A stretch of 64,000 nucleotides of DNA from Athalassotoga sp964433875 (GCA_964433875.1 CAYSSO010000002.1:32879-96878); one strand, 5' to 3'. Positions 8,304 through 17,632 are shown, numbered from the stretch's first letter. Translations and numbers: made by a program. Notes: generated by a model from the letters alone, not told the origin.

Positions 8304-9455
8304 TCAAGATTTGAGATAATTTTTGATTCTTGTTATTCCTTTTTTAATTTCTTCTTTTGAAGTTGAAAATGATATTCTCGCAAAGCCCGGAGCGTAAAAA
8401 TCATCTGCGGGAATAACTGCGACCCCAGCCTGCCTTATCATATCAAGACAAAGTTCCTCGGTACTTCTTCCATTTAAAAAGTCTCTAAGATCGATCATTA
8501 CATAAAAAGCGCCCTTAGGTTTGAAGAATTTTATTTCTGCGTCTTTGAGAAGTTCTGCTATGAGATCTCTTCTTTCTTTAAATTCTTTTACCATGTATGA
8601 TATGTCTACTTCAAATGCTTTTACAGCGGCTCTTTGGGTTATTGAATTGACATTCGAAGTGGTATGAGACTGGATTTTTGAGATCTCTTTTACAGCATTA
8701 GATGGCCCGGCGCAGTATCCAATTCTCCAACCTGTCATTGCATAACTTTTTGAAAATCCATTTATCGTTATAGTCCTATCGCGCATTCCATCGAGAGATC
8801 CAATAGAGATGTGCGGTAGATCGTAAGAAAGTTTTTCATATATCTCGTCCGTTACAACAAACAAATCGTTGTGCTTTGCGAAGTCGGCTATCATCTCAAT
8901 TACTTCTTTGGGGTAAACTGTTCCCGTAGGATTATTTGGAGAATTCATCAAAATTGCCTTAGTTTTGGAGGTCAAAAGTTTTTCAAAATCAGATATGGAA
9001 GGTATATATTCATTTTCCGGATAAGTGTTTAGTATGACCGGTTTACCCTTCCACATCTCTATTTGCGGTACATAACTAACCCAGGCGGGCGCTATGACAA
9101 TGACCTCATCTCCCGGTTCAAGAATCGCTCCAAAGGCGTTGAAAAGTGCTTGCTTTCCTCCATTAGAAACGACTATTTGATCCGGATCGTAAAAGAGATT
9201 ATTTTCCTTTCTTAATTTTTCGGAAATGGCAGATCTTAATTCTTCGATGCCATTTGAATTTGTGTATTTAGTGAAATTCTCATCTATTGCTTTTTTAGCC
9301 GCCTCTTTTATTGGTTGTGGGGTTGGAAAATCGGGCTCTCCCGCGGTAAAGAGAACCACATCATTACCATCTTTCTTCATCTCTTTGGCTAAATTGTCTA
9401 TTTTCAAAGTTGTTGAAGTTTTTATGCTTTTCATCGTTGAGGAGAGTCCCGACAT
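8304..9455 (-). CDS. PLP-dependent aspartate-type aminotransferase (class I/II)
   Basis: The 383-aa protein has all fold-type I aminotransferase landmarks: the PLP-binding Lys236 in NGFSKSYAMTGWRIG, the SPNNPTG loop with Asn175, Asp203 in VTDEIYE, and a C-terminal Arg in APGFARISFS for the substrate carboxylate. It is close to the Thermotoga/Thermus-type AspC (Igamma), which transfers amino groups between aspartate or aromatic amino acids and 2-oxoglutarate. It lies 4 bp from both neighbours in the operon, so co-transcription is nearly certain. Exact substrate is not determined. Confidence 0.9.
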   Translation of the reverse strand: MSGLSSTMKSIKTSTTLKIDNLAKEMKKDGNDVVLFTAGEPDFPTPQPIKEAAKKAIDENFTKYTNSNGIEELRSAISEKLRKENNLFYDPDQIVVSNGGKQALFNAFGAILEPGDEVIVIAPAWVSYVPQIEMWKGKPVILNTYPENEYIPSISDFEKLLTSKTKAILMNSPNNPTGTVYPKEVIEMIADFAKHNDLFVVTDEIYEKLSYDLPHISIGSLDGMRDRTITINGFSKSYAMTGWRIGYCAGPSNAVKEISKIQSHTTSNVNSITQRAAVKAFEVDISYMVKEFKERRDLIAELLKDAEIKFFKPKGAFYVMIDLRDFLNGRSTEELCLDMIRQAGVAVIPADDFYAPGFARISFSTSKEEIKKGITRIKNYLKS

Positions 9456-9459
9456 ATTC

Positions 9460-10800
9460 TCACTTCACGATCATCTGAAATTCAACATTCCCATTGCTAT
9501 CATTTCTTGCCTGAATCACAACTCCAGAATTAACACTGTACTGAAGCATGTTCTCAATTGCACCTGAAGAGTTAACATAAACTGTTAAAAATGAATTCTG
9601 CCACAGTTGAGAAGAGAACGATGAAAAGATGCCCATATTCTGAGCCGGTTTCGCGCTGGAGAGATATTTAACAAGATTGTCTGGTTGCATATTCGAAGAA
9701 ACTATTTTATCCGGATATATTATCGTGTAATCGTGAATCGTCTTCGTACCTTCTGTGGTATCGTACCTCAAGACAGTATGTCCCTGCCACATAAATTGAC
9801 CTGATGCATCACTTGAGAGCAAAGGTATCTGGGAAGAAATGTCTTTGGAAAGATAAATTGTCATGACGTAATCCTGTGAAGAGATTAGATTTGCCTGCAT
9901 AAAGGCCTTACCGTTTAAATAATTTATCACATCCGAAATATTTGATGCTATATCTTTCGATATGTAAGGCTTTAAGATATCATAGAAATTAGAAGGATTT
10001 GAAATATCCACACTTATCCACACATCGCCAGTCGCAGGGTTTGTCGCAAGTGATAAAGAATTAACTTTTGAAGAAAGGACTTGGTTTTTGAAATTTTGAT
10101 CTTTGTAAATGAGATTATCCTTTCCATATACGTAAAGTTGTCCATTTGAGACTATACCATAAGCGTATCCACCACTTTGATCAACAAGATTTGTGGACGC
10201 GTTCGTTAAAAGATTGCCATTCCACGAAGAGACAAACCATGCATTTTGGGGGTAAGAAACGTTGAAAGAAAAAGACTTATTGGAAGCATTTGCATTGACC
10301 GCATCATTTATCATCGATATGGAATTGGAAATTATGGTATATCCAGAATCAGGATAGAAATAAACGGTGATTCCATTGATCGTTACACTTTGAATTTTCT
10401 TGCCATTTACGGTAGCACTTCCAATTTGACCGCCTATCAAAGATTGTATGAATTTAACGAATACCGTCGAATCAGCCTTGCCAACGATGGCAAAATCTTT
10501 TTGATTTTCATTGGCAAAAATAGCAAAATCATTCAGAGTAAAAGACCATATCTGCGATGATTTGAAATTTAGAGAATTGGCGGTGTTGCTGACCGAAGAC
10601 TGGACAAGGCTTTCAAGCCCGAGATCGTTAAGCAAAAACGAAAAGATTGGCACATTGTTTTTGAGAGAATTATAGTTCGTACCATTGTTCTGAAATAGAA
10701 GGACAAGATTTGCATTCTGCGGGACATAGTTCAAAACCCCTGCAAAGATAGAAGAAGCGATCAAAATCACAAAACCTAAGATCGTTAATTTCTTGATCAT
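9460..10800 (-). CDS. Secreted protein, DUF3352-like, unknown function
   Basis: The 446-aa protein starts with a clear signal peptide (MIKKLTILGFVILIASSIFAG) and then VLNYVPQNANLVLLFQNN. This pattern, and repeated Ser/Asn-rich beta-type segments such as FAIVGKADSTVFVKFI, resemble the DUF3352 family of exported proteins of unknown role. No catalytic motif is seen. GAAAGGAGG precedes the ATG, and an extended -10 (TGATATAAT) sits at 10833-10841, so it can start its own transcript in front of the aminotransferase gene. The family assignment is tentative; secretion is well supported. Confidence 0.7.
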   Translation of the reverse strand: MIKKLTILGFVILIASSIFAGVLNYVPQNANLVLLFQNNGTNYNSLKNNVPIFSFLLNDLGLESLVQSSVSNTANSLNFKSSQIWSFTLNDFAIFANENQKDFAIVGKADSTVFVKFIQSLIGGQIGSATVNGKKIQSVTINGITVYFYPDSGYTIISNSISMINDAVNANASNKSFSFNVSYPQNAWFVSSWNGNLLTNASTNLVDQSGGYAYGIVSNGQLYVYGKDNLIYKDQNFKNQVLSSKVNSLSLATNPATGDVWISVDISNPSNFYDILKPYISKDIASNISDVINYLNGKAFMQANLISSQDYVMTIYLSKDISSQIPLLSSDASGQFMWQGHTVLRYDTTEGTKTIHDYTIIYPDKIVSSNMQPDNLVKYLSSAKPAQNMGIFSSFSSQLWQNSFLTVYVNSSGAIENMLQYSVNSGVVIQARNDSNGNVEFQMIVK

Positions 10801-10832
10801 TAAAAAACCTCCTTTCGATTAAAAGCCATTAA

Positions 10833-10841
10833 ATTATATCA
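10833..10841 (-). promoter_or_regulatory. Extended -10 promoter ahead of the DUF3352-like gene
   Basis: The minus strand reads TGATATAAT, 33 bp upstream of the start of the secreted protein gene and touching the 3' end of the DHFR-like gene. It probably gives an internal start in the operon. Confidence 0.5.
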
Positions 10842-11333
10842 TTTTTGAACTTTATAATGAACCACGAAATCTTCTCCTAACATTTCCAGATTCACAAGAT
10901 TTAATTTGAAATCTTTAGAAGCATCAAAAAGATCTATCCCATCTATAAAGATCGGTTCATAGGTCAAGTATAGTTCATCTACAAGGTTTTGATTCATAAA
11001 GAGCGTAAAAATTTCCCTCCCTCCTATAACGCCAAGGCTGGAATATCCAATTTTTTCGGCGAAACGAATTATTTGATCAGGAGGATCTGATGTGTAAATA
11101 AGATTTTCCAGCCTACTTTTTTCTGGGAAATGCGTCATGACTATATTCATTCTATCTTTAAGAGGGCCATTGAAGGTTTCAAAAGTCTTTCTTCCGCAAA
11201 CAACAATTCCTATTTCTTTTGTTTTCTTTTTAAACCATTCGAGATCGGCCTTTGAATTCCAATCTATTCTTGAACTTCCAAATCTCGCGATCTTGCCGTT
11301 TGCGCTCAAGACGGCAATTATAATAACATTCAT
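10839..11333 (-). CDS. Dihydrofolate reductase / RibD C-terminal domain protein
   Basis: This 164-aa protein has the DHFR fold: N-terminal IIAVLSANGKIAR, the VCGRKTFET nucleotide-binding strand and helix, and GVIGGREIFTLF, the conserved GG turn near the C-terminus. It resembles the Thermotoga DHFR-like family as well as RibD C-terminal reductases. Dihydrofolate reduction is likely, but a pyrimidine reductase role cannot be excluded. It is the first gene of the minus operon that runs down to the EamA transporter. Confidence 0.75.
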   Translation of the reverse strand: MNVIIIAVLSANGKIARFGSSRIDWNSKADLEWFKKKTKEIGIVVCGRKTFETFNGPLKDRMNIVMTHFPEKSRLENLIYTSDPPDQIIRFAEKIGYSSLGVIGGREIFTLFMNQNLVDELYLTYEPIFIDGIDLFDASKDFKLNLVNLEMLGEDFVVHYKVQK

Positions 11334-11379
11334 TTAGATCTCTCCCTAATTGTTTTTACACAATTTTACTACAAAAAAG

Positions 11380-11496
11380 AGGGTAGCGGGTAGCGTGTGG
11401 CACGTAGCACGTGGAACGAATTAAAAATTGACAATTGAAAATGGAAAATTAAAACCGTTTACTCTTCACTGTTTGCTTCTCACTCTTTACTGCTCC
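11380..11496 (+). repeat. Dispersed intergenic repeat, copy 1
   Basis: It has two parts: a G-rich head (GGGTAGCGTGTGGCACGTAG, CACGTGG) leading into AATTGACAATT-rich sequence, then a pyrimidine-rich tail of degenerate heptamers such as TTTACTCTTCACTG and TTCTCACTCTTTACTG. The same order of parts occurs at 26875, 32235 (inverted) and 52900. Confidence 0.75.
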
Positions 11497-11705
11497 CCGA
11501 CGTCATTGGCCATAGGCCATACAATCTTAAAGCAAAGCCATGTAACAGATGGGATAGAGAGAAGTGGGCATATTTAATGGCAAAAGGTATATATTCGCAA
11601 TCAGGTGGTAACAAAAATGGCGTGTTAACATTTCCTGTAACAATATCAGATCGGTAATTGAATTTCAAATTTTTTATTTCGACCTTTAAAGTCTATTTTG
11701 TATAG

Positions 11706-11711
11706 TATAAT
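11706..11711 (+). promoter_or_regulatory. Probable -10 box of the gnd-zwf-pgl operon
   Basis: A consensus TATAAT lies 24 bp before the GTG start of gnd. No convincing -35 or TGn extension is seen. Confidence 0.45.
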
Positions 11712-11734
11712 TTTAAAAGAAGGAGATGATCTTT

Positions 11735-12649
11735 GTGAAAATAGGTATAGTAGGTCTTGGAAGAATGGGAATGAATATGGCAAAAAGACTGCTTTCAGAC
11801 AGTCATAAGGTTGTTGCATACAACCGCACAGAGGAAAAGGTTGAAGAGATAAAGAAATTTGGAGCCGAAGGCTCAACAAGTTTGGAAGATCTTGTTTCGA
11901 AACTCGATAAACCTGCCGTTGTTTGGTTAATGTTGCCCGCCGGAGAGGTGACAGACGAACACATAAATGAACTTGCAAGTTTTATGAAATCAGGAGATAT
12001 CATCATAGACGGAAGCAATGGTTTTTACAAGGACGATATAAGACGATCCAATGATCTCTCAAAGAAAGGCATTCATTATGTTGACGCCGGGGTTTCAGGT
12101 GGTATATGGGGGTTAGAGGTTGGATACTGTACGATGATAGGCGGAAGTAAATCTGATTTTGAGTACATAGAGCCGATATTAAAATCTCTTGCCCCAAAGG
12201 ATGGTTATATGTATTGCGGTCCTACCGGATCGGGACATTACACAAAGATGGTTCACAATGGCATAGAATACGCCCTTATGGAAGCCTACGGAGAGGGATT
12301 CGAAATACTTCATGAATCTCCTTACGGTAAGACTCTGGACCTTGAAAGGGTTGCCCATATATGGAATCATGGAAGTGTTATTAGATCATGGCTTTTGGAA
12401 CTTCTCGAAGACGCTTTGAAAAAAGATAAGGATCTCTCCGAAATAAAAGGTTATGTTGAAGACTCAGGAGAAGGCAGATGGACGGTAAATGAGGCTGTAA
12501 ATCTTGGGGTCTCTGCAACTGCCATTGCGCACGCACTTTTTAAAAGATTTGAATCGAGAAAAGAAGATCAATTTTCGGACAAAATAATAGCGGCCCTCAG
12601 AAATGAATTTGGTGGCCATAAGGTTTATAAAGAAGATGATCACAATTGA
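11735..12649 (+). CDS. gnd: 6-phosphogluconate dehydrogenase, decarboxylating (short form)
   Basis: The 304-aa enzyme converts 6-phosphogluconate to ribulose 5-phosphate, CO2 and NAD(P)H. The N-terminal Rossmann motif GIVGLGRMGMNMAKRL and the substrate/catalytic motif GSGHYTKMVHNGIEY are present. It is of the short (about 300 aa) bacterial class rather than the 470-aa type. I chose the GTG at 11735 because AAGGAG (11720-11725) is nine bases away; the in-frame ATG at 11726 overlaps that site. The TGA stop overlaps the TTG start of zwf. Confidence 0.92.
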   Translation: MKIGIVGLGRMGMNMAKRLLSDSHKVVAYNRTEEKVEEIKKFGAEGSTSLEDLVSKLDKPAVVWLMLPAGEVTDEHINELASFMKSGDIIIDGSNGFYKDDIRRSNDLSKKGIHYVDAGVSGGIWGLEVGYCTMIGGSKSDFEYIEPILKSLAPKDGYMYCGPTGSGHYTKMVHNGIEYALMEAYGEGFEILHESPYGKTLDLERVAHIWNHGSVIRSWLLELLEDALKKDKDLSEIKGYVEDSGEGRWTVNEAVNLGVSATAIAHALFKRFESRKEDQFSDKIIAALRNEFGGHKVYKEDDHN

Positions 12650-14157
12650 GCATTCCTGTAATAACGTGTAAGGATTTCTTCTGCACAGAACAGCATCCGC
12701 AACCTGTTGGAATAACGATCTTTGGAGCGTCTGGCGATTTAACATCAAGAAAACTCCTTCCGTCTCTTTTTAATCTTTTTTTGAAAGGACTAATGCCAGA
12801 AAATTTTTACATTCTCGGGGTTGCAAGAACTGAATTCACAGACGAAACTTTCAGAGAAAAGGTAAGGGAGGCTCTGTCAGGCGACTCAGGTAAAATTGAG
12901 GAATTTATTCAAAGAACTTTTTACGTTCAAGGAGAGTACGATTCGCTCTCACTTTATTCTGATTTAAGATGGAGAATCAAAGATCTTGAGAAAAAGTTCA
13001 TGACAAATGGTAACAAGATATTTTACATGGCTGTCCCTCCTTCTTTATACCTTCCTATTGTCGAGAATCTCGGAGATCTCGGCCTTACAAGTCAAGAAAA
13101 TGCTTTTTCAAGAGTAATAATAGAAAAACCATTTGGTTTCGATCTTGACAGCGCTAACGAGTTGGACAAGAATTTACATGCGACCCTAAAAGAGGATCAA
13201 ATATACAGAATAGATCACTATTTGGGAAAGGAAACCGTACAAAATATACTCATATTTAGATTTGCAAATTCTATTTTTGAACCTGTATGGAATAACCAGT
13301 ACATAGACAACGTTCAAATAACGGTCGCGGAGGATATTGGCGTCGAACACAGGGCAGGATATTACGAACACGCAGGTCTTGTGAGAGATATGTTTCAGAA
13401 TCATATGATGCAACTTTTGTCTCTTGTTGCGATGGAGCCTCCTGCTACTTTCGATGCCGATGAAATACATAACGAAAAGGTAAAGTTATTCAGATCGATA
13501 AGACCTTTTCCTATTGATAATCTTGACTCTTGGTTTGTGAGAGGGCAATACGGAAGAGGACAAATAAATGGAAAAGAAGTTGTAAGTTATCTTGAAGAGC
13601 CCGGAGTCAGCCCAAATTCGAAAATTGAAACATTCGCCGCCGCAAAATTCATGATAGATAACTGGAGATGGAGCGGTGTGCCATTTTACATGAGGTCTGG
13701 AAAGAGACTTTCAAAACATGTAAGTGAGATAATAATAACCTTTAAAAAAGTACCTCATTCAATCTTCCCGCAACTTCCTGTAAAGAATATACCTCCGAAT
13801 ATTCTTAGAATAAACATTCAACCGGAAGAAGGAATCGTACTTTCTTTTCAGGCAAAGCATCCCGGCCCAAAACTTTGTATGAGTACTCTAACTATGGATT
13901 TTAAGTATGTCGAAGTTTTTGGAACAAGGCCTCCCGAGGCTTATGAACGCCTTTTACTCGATTGTATGCTCGGAGATCAAACTTTGTTTATAAGGGACGA
14001 TGTAATGCGTGAAAGTTGGAAGATATTCACACCGCTGATAAAAAAGTGGGAAGGCGAATCTTCGAACTTGCATATTTACGAGGCAGGAACATGGGGGCCT
14101 AAGGCTTCTGATGAATTAATAGAGAAGGATGGAAGAGAATGGTACAACGCATTTTAA
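12646..14157 (+). CDS. zwf: Glucose-6-phosphate 1-dehydrogenase
   Basis: The 503-aa enzyme oxidises glucose 6-phosphate to 6-phosphogluconolactone. The dinucleotide motif GASGDLTSRKL (27-37), EKPFG (160-164) and the active-site signature RIDHYLGKE (188-196) are intact, as is the catalytic His region GLVRDMFQNHMMQLL. The start is a TTG that overlaps the gnd stop in the sequence TTGA, so translation is coupled. An N-terminal stretch of about 20 residues with two Cys precedes the Rossmann domain. Together with gnd and pgl it forms a complete oxidative pentose phosphate operon. Confidence 0.95.
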   Translation: MSIPVITCKDFFCTEQHPQPVGITIFGASGDLTSRKLLPSLFNLFLKGLMPENFYILGVARTEFTDETFREKVREALSGDSGKIEEFIQRTFYVQGEYDSLSLYSDLRWRIKDLEKKFMTNGNKIFYMAVPPSLYLPIVENLGDLGLTSQENAFSRVIIEKPFGFDLDSANELDKNLHATLKEDQIYRIDHYLGKETVQNILIFRFANSIFEPVWNNQYIDNVQITVAEDIGVEHRAGYYEHAGLVRDMFQNHMMQLLSLVAMEPPATFDADEIHNEKVKLFRSIRPFPIDNLDSWFVRGQYGRGQINGKEVVSYLEEPGVSPNSKIETFAAAKFMIDNWRWSGVPFYMRSGKRLSKHVSEIIITFKKVPHSIFPQLPVKNIPPNILRINIQPEEGIVLSFQAKHPGPKLCMSTLTMDFKYVEVFGTRPPEAYERLLLDCMLGDQTLFIRDDVMRESWKIFTPLIKKWEGESSNLHIYEAGTWGPKASDELIEKDGREWYNAF

Positions 14158-14810
14158 AGAGGTTTAAAAATGTAGAATCTATGAATGAAGCAATCTTGGA
14201 ATTCCTTTTTCAATACTTCAAAAGAGATCAAAAGTTCTTTACCATTTGCCTTGCAGGAGGAAATACGCCAAGGGAACTTTACAAAAAGATGGCCCTTGAA
14301 GACTTTCCATGGGAAAGGATTCACCTTTTCTGGGGAGACGAAAGATATGTTCCATACGATGATTCTCGAAGTAATTACAGAATGGTCTATGAATCTTTGA
14401 TAAGAACGATAAATATACCACCTCAAAATGTTCATAAAATAAGGGCAGATCTGCCTATCGAGGATGCTGTCAGAGATTACGAAGAAACTTTAAGATCCTT
14501 TTTTGATGACGGACCCACCTTTGATATTCTCTTTCTCGGAATGGGAAGGGATGGCCATACAGCCTCTATCTTTCCGAATTCTTCTTTAATTCATGAAGAT
14601 AAAAAGTGGGTAGCCCTTGCAGAGGCGAAGTTAGAACCCTTTGTAGAACGGATAACTCTTACATTTCCAGTCATCAACAGGTCAAAGAACACATTTATTA
14701 TGGCAGGTGGACGGGAAAAATTGCAGGTCTTAGACAGGGTTTTTTCAGATGAGATACCGATAAATATGGTCAGATCAGATCATCTTGAGGTAATGATTTA
14801 CGAAGAATGA
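14139..14810 (+). CDS. pgl: 6-phosphogluconolactonase
   Basis: The 223-aa protein belongs to the DevB/SOL family. It hydrolyses 6-phosphogluconolactone, linking Zwf to Gnd. Visible motifs are ICLAGGNTPRELYKKM, LFWGDERYVP and LGMGRDGHTASIFPN. It overlaps the zwf 3' end by 19 bp, completing the gnd-zwf-pgl operon. Its own last 13 bp overlap the end of the convergent LCP-like gene; no terminator is seen there. Confidence 0.93.
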   Translation: MVQRILKRFKNVESMNEAILEFLFQYFKRDQKFFTICLAGGNTPRELYKKMALEDFPWERIHLFWGDERYVPYDDSRSNYRMVYESLIRTINIPPQNVHKIRADLPIEDAVRDYEETLRSFFDDGPTFDILFLGMGRDGHTASIFPNSSLIHEDKKWVALAEAKLEPFVERITLTFPVINRSKNTFIMAGGREKLQVLDRVFSDEIPINMVRSDHLEVMIYEE

Positions 14811-15844
14811 CCTAAAAGAATTAGAAAATCGTATTTTCCGATGGAATAGTATCTTCTCGAAGAAGCCCAGTCAACTATATCGTAGTAGGTCTTAAGAAAT
14901 TCAGGATCGGAAGTATTCATGAAAGTGAATTTGACATTTGGATAAATTTTAGAAAGAGCAGACTTAAGTGCATCTAATTTCCAGGAAATGTCTGAAAGCG
15001 ATATAACGATATTCTCTCCCGTATATTTTCTGAAAAGATCTGGTATGATCTCGTAGTCATACCCATTTTTAGACCATAAACTCATATTTTCCTGATAAAA
15101 CGCGAATGAATTTTGATTCGAGCAATTTATAATAACGGGCTTTATAGAAAAGGGATTGTAAAAAGGTGTGCAATTTTCCATTTCCATGGCAAAATTTTTT
15201 AAAGAGCCGGTGTTTGTTATAAAGGTTCCATTTGAATAAACGTATGGATATTCAATTTTGAAGATAGACGGTTTTGTCTGTATAAAATGAACGATTCTTA
15301 CAAACCGCGTGAAATTTATACTGCTTTTGAACTGGCTTGAAAAATTTTTAAAGGAATAAAACAAAGAAATCGGATCTTGAGTTTTTTCTTTTTCTACGAC
15401 CTTTATGAGATCCTCGATTGTTTGATATCGAAGCCCGCTTTGGTATCTCTCAAGCGTTGATTTTGTCGAAACAAGCCAGTCTGTCATTTTCAAATTCGTA
15501 ACTTCCTCTATTGCTTTTTCCATCTGATAAATGCCTTTGGTCTGATAAATATTTGAGATACTCTGACCATTTATGGATAGATCTGTTGGAACGTTAACGA
15601 TTATAAGGTTTTTCGTTGTTAAGTCCATTCCAACTATTTCAACTGCACTAATGCCCGCGCTATCCTTTATAATTGACAAAAGATAGACCTTAGAGTTTGG
15701 ATATTCATTTGCTATCGCGGAAAATCCATTTTCAAATAGAGGATAAATAACTATGGAAGCCAAAATTATTCCCAAAATTGAAACTATTACAGAAAGAGAA
15801 AGAAGAATATTTTTCAACTTTTCACTCCTCTTATGTAATTCCAT
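14798..15844 (-). CDS. LytR-CpsA-Psr (LCP)-like envelope protein
   Basis: The 348-aa protein has one N-terminal transmembrane helix (ILLSLSVIVSILGIILASIVI) and an extracytoplasmic domain. The region GMDLTTKNLIIVNVPTDLSI ... YQMEKAIEEVTNLKMTDWLV follows the LCP pattern (a D/T-rich strand, the usual IPRD replaced by VPTD, and the ligand-binding helix). The C-terminus resembles the LytR_C domain. LCP proteins attach glycans to the cell wall. The position right after yqeK matches the yqeK-lytR order known in Firmicutes and supports this call. The conserved Arg of IPRD is missing, so catalysis is doubtful. Confidence 0.6.
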   Translation of the reverse strand: MELHKRSEKLKNILLSLSVIVSILGIILASIVIYPLFENGFSAIANEYPNSKVYLLSIIKDSAGISAVEIVGMDLTTKNLIIVNVPTDLSINGQSISNIYQTKGIYQMEKAIEEVTNLKMTDWLVSTKSTLERYQSGLRYQTIEDLIKVVEKEKTQDPISLFYSFKNFSSQFKSSINFTRFVRIVHFIQTKPSIFKIEYPYVYSNGTFITNTGSLKNFAMEMENCTPFYNPFSIKPVIINCSNQNSFAFYQENMSLWSKNGYDYEIIPDLFRKYTGENIVISLSDISWKLDALKSALSKIYPNVKFTFMNTSDPEFLKTYYDIVDWASSRRYYSIGKYDFLILLGHSS

Positions 15845-16344
15845 GTTTCGACAGTTTCAGGCAGAACAAGCAAATTGTTTGTAACAGCGTATATCAACTT
15901 ATTTTTGACTATGGCTTCAAATCCTTCTCTTAGAGAACGTGAAGATATTTCCCTTAATTCATCTATACCTTCAAAATCTCTTCCAGATTCTGTTGAATCG
16001 AGTATGAACATGGCCATGACAATGGGCGACTCGGTTGGGATTCCAGATGTATGGTAAGCGACAGCGTCAAGGATCTCTTTGTCATTTATTTCAAAGCGTC
16101 TTTTGAGGTACTCTGCCGCAACTTTTCCATGAAGTAAAAGAGGCGAGAACTTTTCGACATTCGTTATATTTAAATTCCATATTTGTGCGATCTTGAACAA
16201 TTTTTGTGGAAGAACGTCCCTGAAAAGATCATGCGAGTCAACGCAAACCAAAAGCCTCTGAAGGTCCAAATCATGAATTTTTGCTAAATTTACGGCATCT
16301 TCTTCCATTCTTTCTATGTGAGCCGTTCTCTGACGGCTCACCAT
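15814..16344 (-). CDS. yqeK: YqeK-type HD-domain hydrolase
   Basis: The 176-aa protein has the HD-superfamily pattern of YqeK: His9 in RTAHIERM, the HD pair at 38-39, a His in LLLHGKVAAEYL, and VAYHTSGIP. YqeK hydrolyses diadenosine tetraphosphate (Ap4A) symmetrically. It overlaps the LCP-like gene by 31 bp. The ATG at 16344 has no good ribosome-binding site. The frame stays open upstream for about 25 codons (KQVIEELKKLRTF) without ATG, GTG or TTG, and that stretch resembles normal YqeK N-termini, so the true start is uncertain. Confidence 0.78.
   Translation of the reverse strand: MVSRQRTAHIERMEEDAVNLAKIHDLDLQRLLVCVDSHDLFRDVLPQKLFKIAQIWNLNITNVEKFSPLLLHGKVAAEYLKRRFEINDKEILDAVAYHTSGIPTESPIVMAMFILDSTESGRDFEGIDELREISSRSLREGFEAIVKNKLIYAVTNNLLVLPETVETWNYIRGVKS
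16318..16341. other. Perfect 9-bp inverted repeat at the yqeK start
   Basis: GTGAGCCGT and ACGGCTCAC flank a 6-base loop directly inside the yqeK start codon. In the mRNA the hairpin would begin one base after AUG. It could slow or control initiation, or be chance. Confidence 0.5.
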
Positions 16345-16369
16345 AAAAGTTCTAAGTTTTTTAAGTTCT

Positions 16370-17632
16370 TCAATAACTTGTTTGTAATCCGTAAGTGAAC
16401 ACTTCCTCCGAATTTGGTTTTAAATCAACACGGAAACGTATCTGCGTTGTCGATGGTCTTTCAAATTGAATGCCTGTCGGCGTTGAAGTAACAATCGCAT
16501 CTGACGGAATTGAAATGTATATCCATAAACTTTGAGCATTTGAAGACGAATTAAAGGCTGTTATCTGATAGGTATAACTGTAAAGATCTTTCGTGACTAT
16601 CGTTCTTTGAGTTTCAACTTGTTTTGCGCTCAAATCAAAATTTTGACCGTATTGAAGATCAAGCGAAACCATCGATGCCGTATCGGTGATGTTTGTTTGT
16701 CCAAGAAAGTAAGTCATGCCATCTTTTGTCGTATAAAGACTAACCACACCTGCCGGTATGGCAAAGTCATGATCGATTTTCGCAACTTGAACGGCATTTG
16801 TGAGATTTTGTGATGGATTGTAGACAATATTCAATTTATCCAATTTCACCTTTTTGGAAAACAAAGGCAAAAAGATCGCGTCATTCGAATCAAGTGCGTC
16901 TACCTTACCGTAATTGTAAATTTTATATCCTTCAACACTTTGCACCTGTGGCATCGAAGGAGAAGGCATATAGGCGGCAGCAAGGATTTTTGCCATTTGA
17001 GGCTGAGAAGTGTTCGATGTGAATGGGTGTCCAGAAAGAAAAGCAAGGTTGAAATCTTTGAAGGTCATATCTGTTTTGTTCCATATTTCTATTTCACCGT
17101 TCATAGAACCATTATCTACGTTGAGCGTGTAATAGGCTTTCCAGCCTATCCCATTGGTCAAGTAAGAGTAGGAAAGGGACGAAGCATCTGTCGAAACAAG
17201 AAAATAGTTTTGAGAATCGATTTGGGGAAGAGACGGAAAGATGAATTGGCCCGACGGAGAAAAATATACCTTTCCGCCGTCAATTGTTTGAATTATAATA
17301 GGATTCGAAGAAAGTATGCGTACATTTTTTACGACAGTCGTTGAATTGTTTGTAAATTGAAACTGTACCGTTGTGCCAAGAAACCTTTTAAGAAGATACT
17401 CAAGGCTGTAAGATTCGGCAGCATGGTACCTGTAAGAAACGCTTGAAGATGTGACAAGTGATTCCGGCATCGTACCATTCGGGGTTGGGATCATAAACGA
17501 ATTGTTTCCCATTTTGATTGTGGCATTTGAAGAAACAAGCGCCATTTGATCGTAGACAAGCAAATTTGTGGTGGCAAAACCTACAGAAAAGAACAAAATC
17601 ATTCCCAAAACCAAAAAGATGACATTCTTCAC
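16370..17632 (-). CDS. Secreted DUF4139-like protein, unknown function
   Basis: The 420-aa protein has a signal peptide (MKNVIFLVLGMILFFSVGFA) and a beta-rich exported body. The segment SYSYLTNGIGWKAYYTLNV matches the DUF4139 pattern, where YxxxGxxWxAxY is conserved. The C-terminus (RFRVDLKPNSEEVFTYGLQT) is like DUF4139 ends. Function is unknown. The start is preceded by GGAGGTGA. It is the first gene of the small minus run that leads into yqeK and the LCP-like gene, with a 25-bp gap to yqeK. The DUF assignment is moderately supported; secretion is clear. Confidence 0.65.
   Translation of the reverse strand: MKNVIFLVLGMILFFSVGFATTNLLVYDQMALVSSNATIKMGNNSFMIPTPNGTMPESLVTSSSVSYRYHAAESYSLEYLLKRFLGTTVQFQFTNNSTTVVKNVRILSSNPIIIQTIDGGKVYFSPSGQFIFPSLPQIDSQNYFLVSTDASSLSYSYLTNGIGWKAYYTLNVDNGSMNGEIEIWNKTDMTFKDFNLAFLSGHPFTSNTSQPQMAKILAAAYMPSPSMPQVQSVEGYKIYNYGKVDALDSNDAIFLPLFSKKVKLDKLNIVYNPSQNLTNAVQVAKIDHDFAIPAGVVSLYTTKDGMTYFLGQTNITDTASMVSLDLQYGQNFDLSAKQVETQRTIVTKDLYSYTYQITAFNSSSNAQSLWIYISIPSDAIVTSTPTGIQFERPSTTQIRFRVDLKPNSEEVFTYGLQTSY

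Larger units (their letters stand above)
11334..11734. other. Intergenic region between DHFR-like gene and gnd
   Basis: About 400 bp without a convincing gene. The first third holds one copy of the dispersed repeat (11380-11496). The rest has a short minus-strand open frame (11480-11668) with no ribosome-binding site and no family resemblance, and a small palindrome TTGGCCATAGGCCA near 11507. The last 30 bp carry the gnd promoter element and AAGGAG site. Confidence 0.6.

Noticed and set aside
11480..11668. 62-codon minus-strand frame in the intergenic region before gnd
   Set aside because: No ribosome-binding site, no similarity I recognise, and partly overlaps the dispersed repeat.
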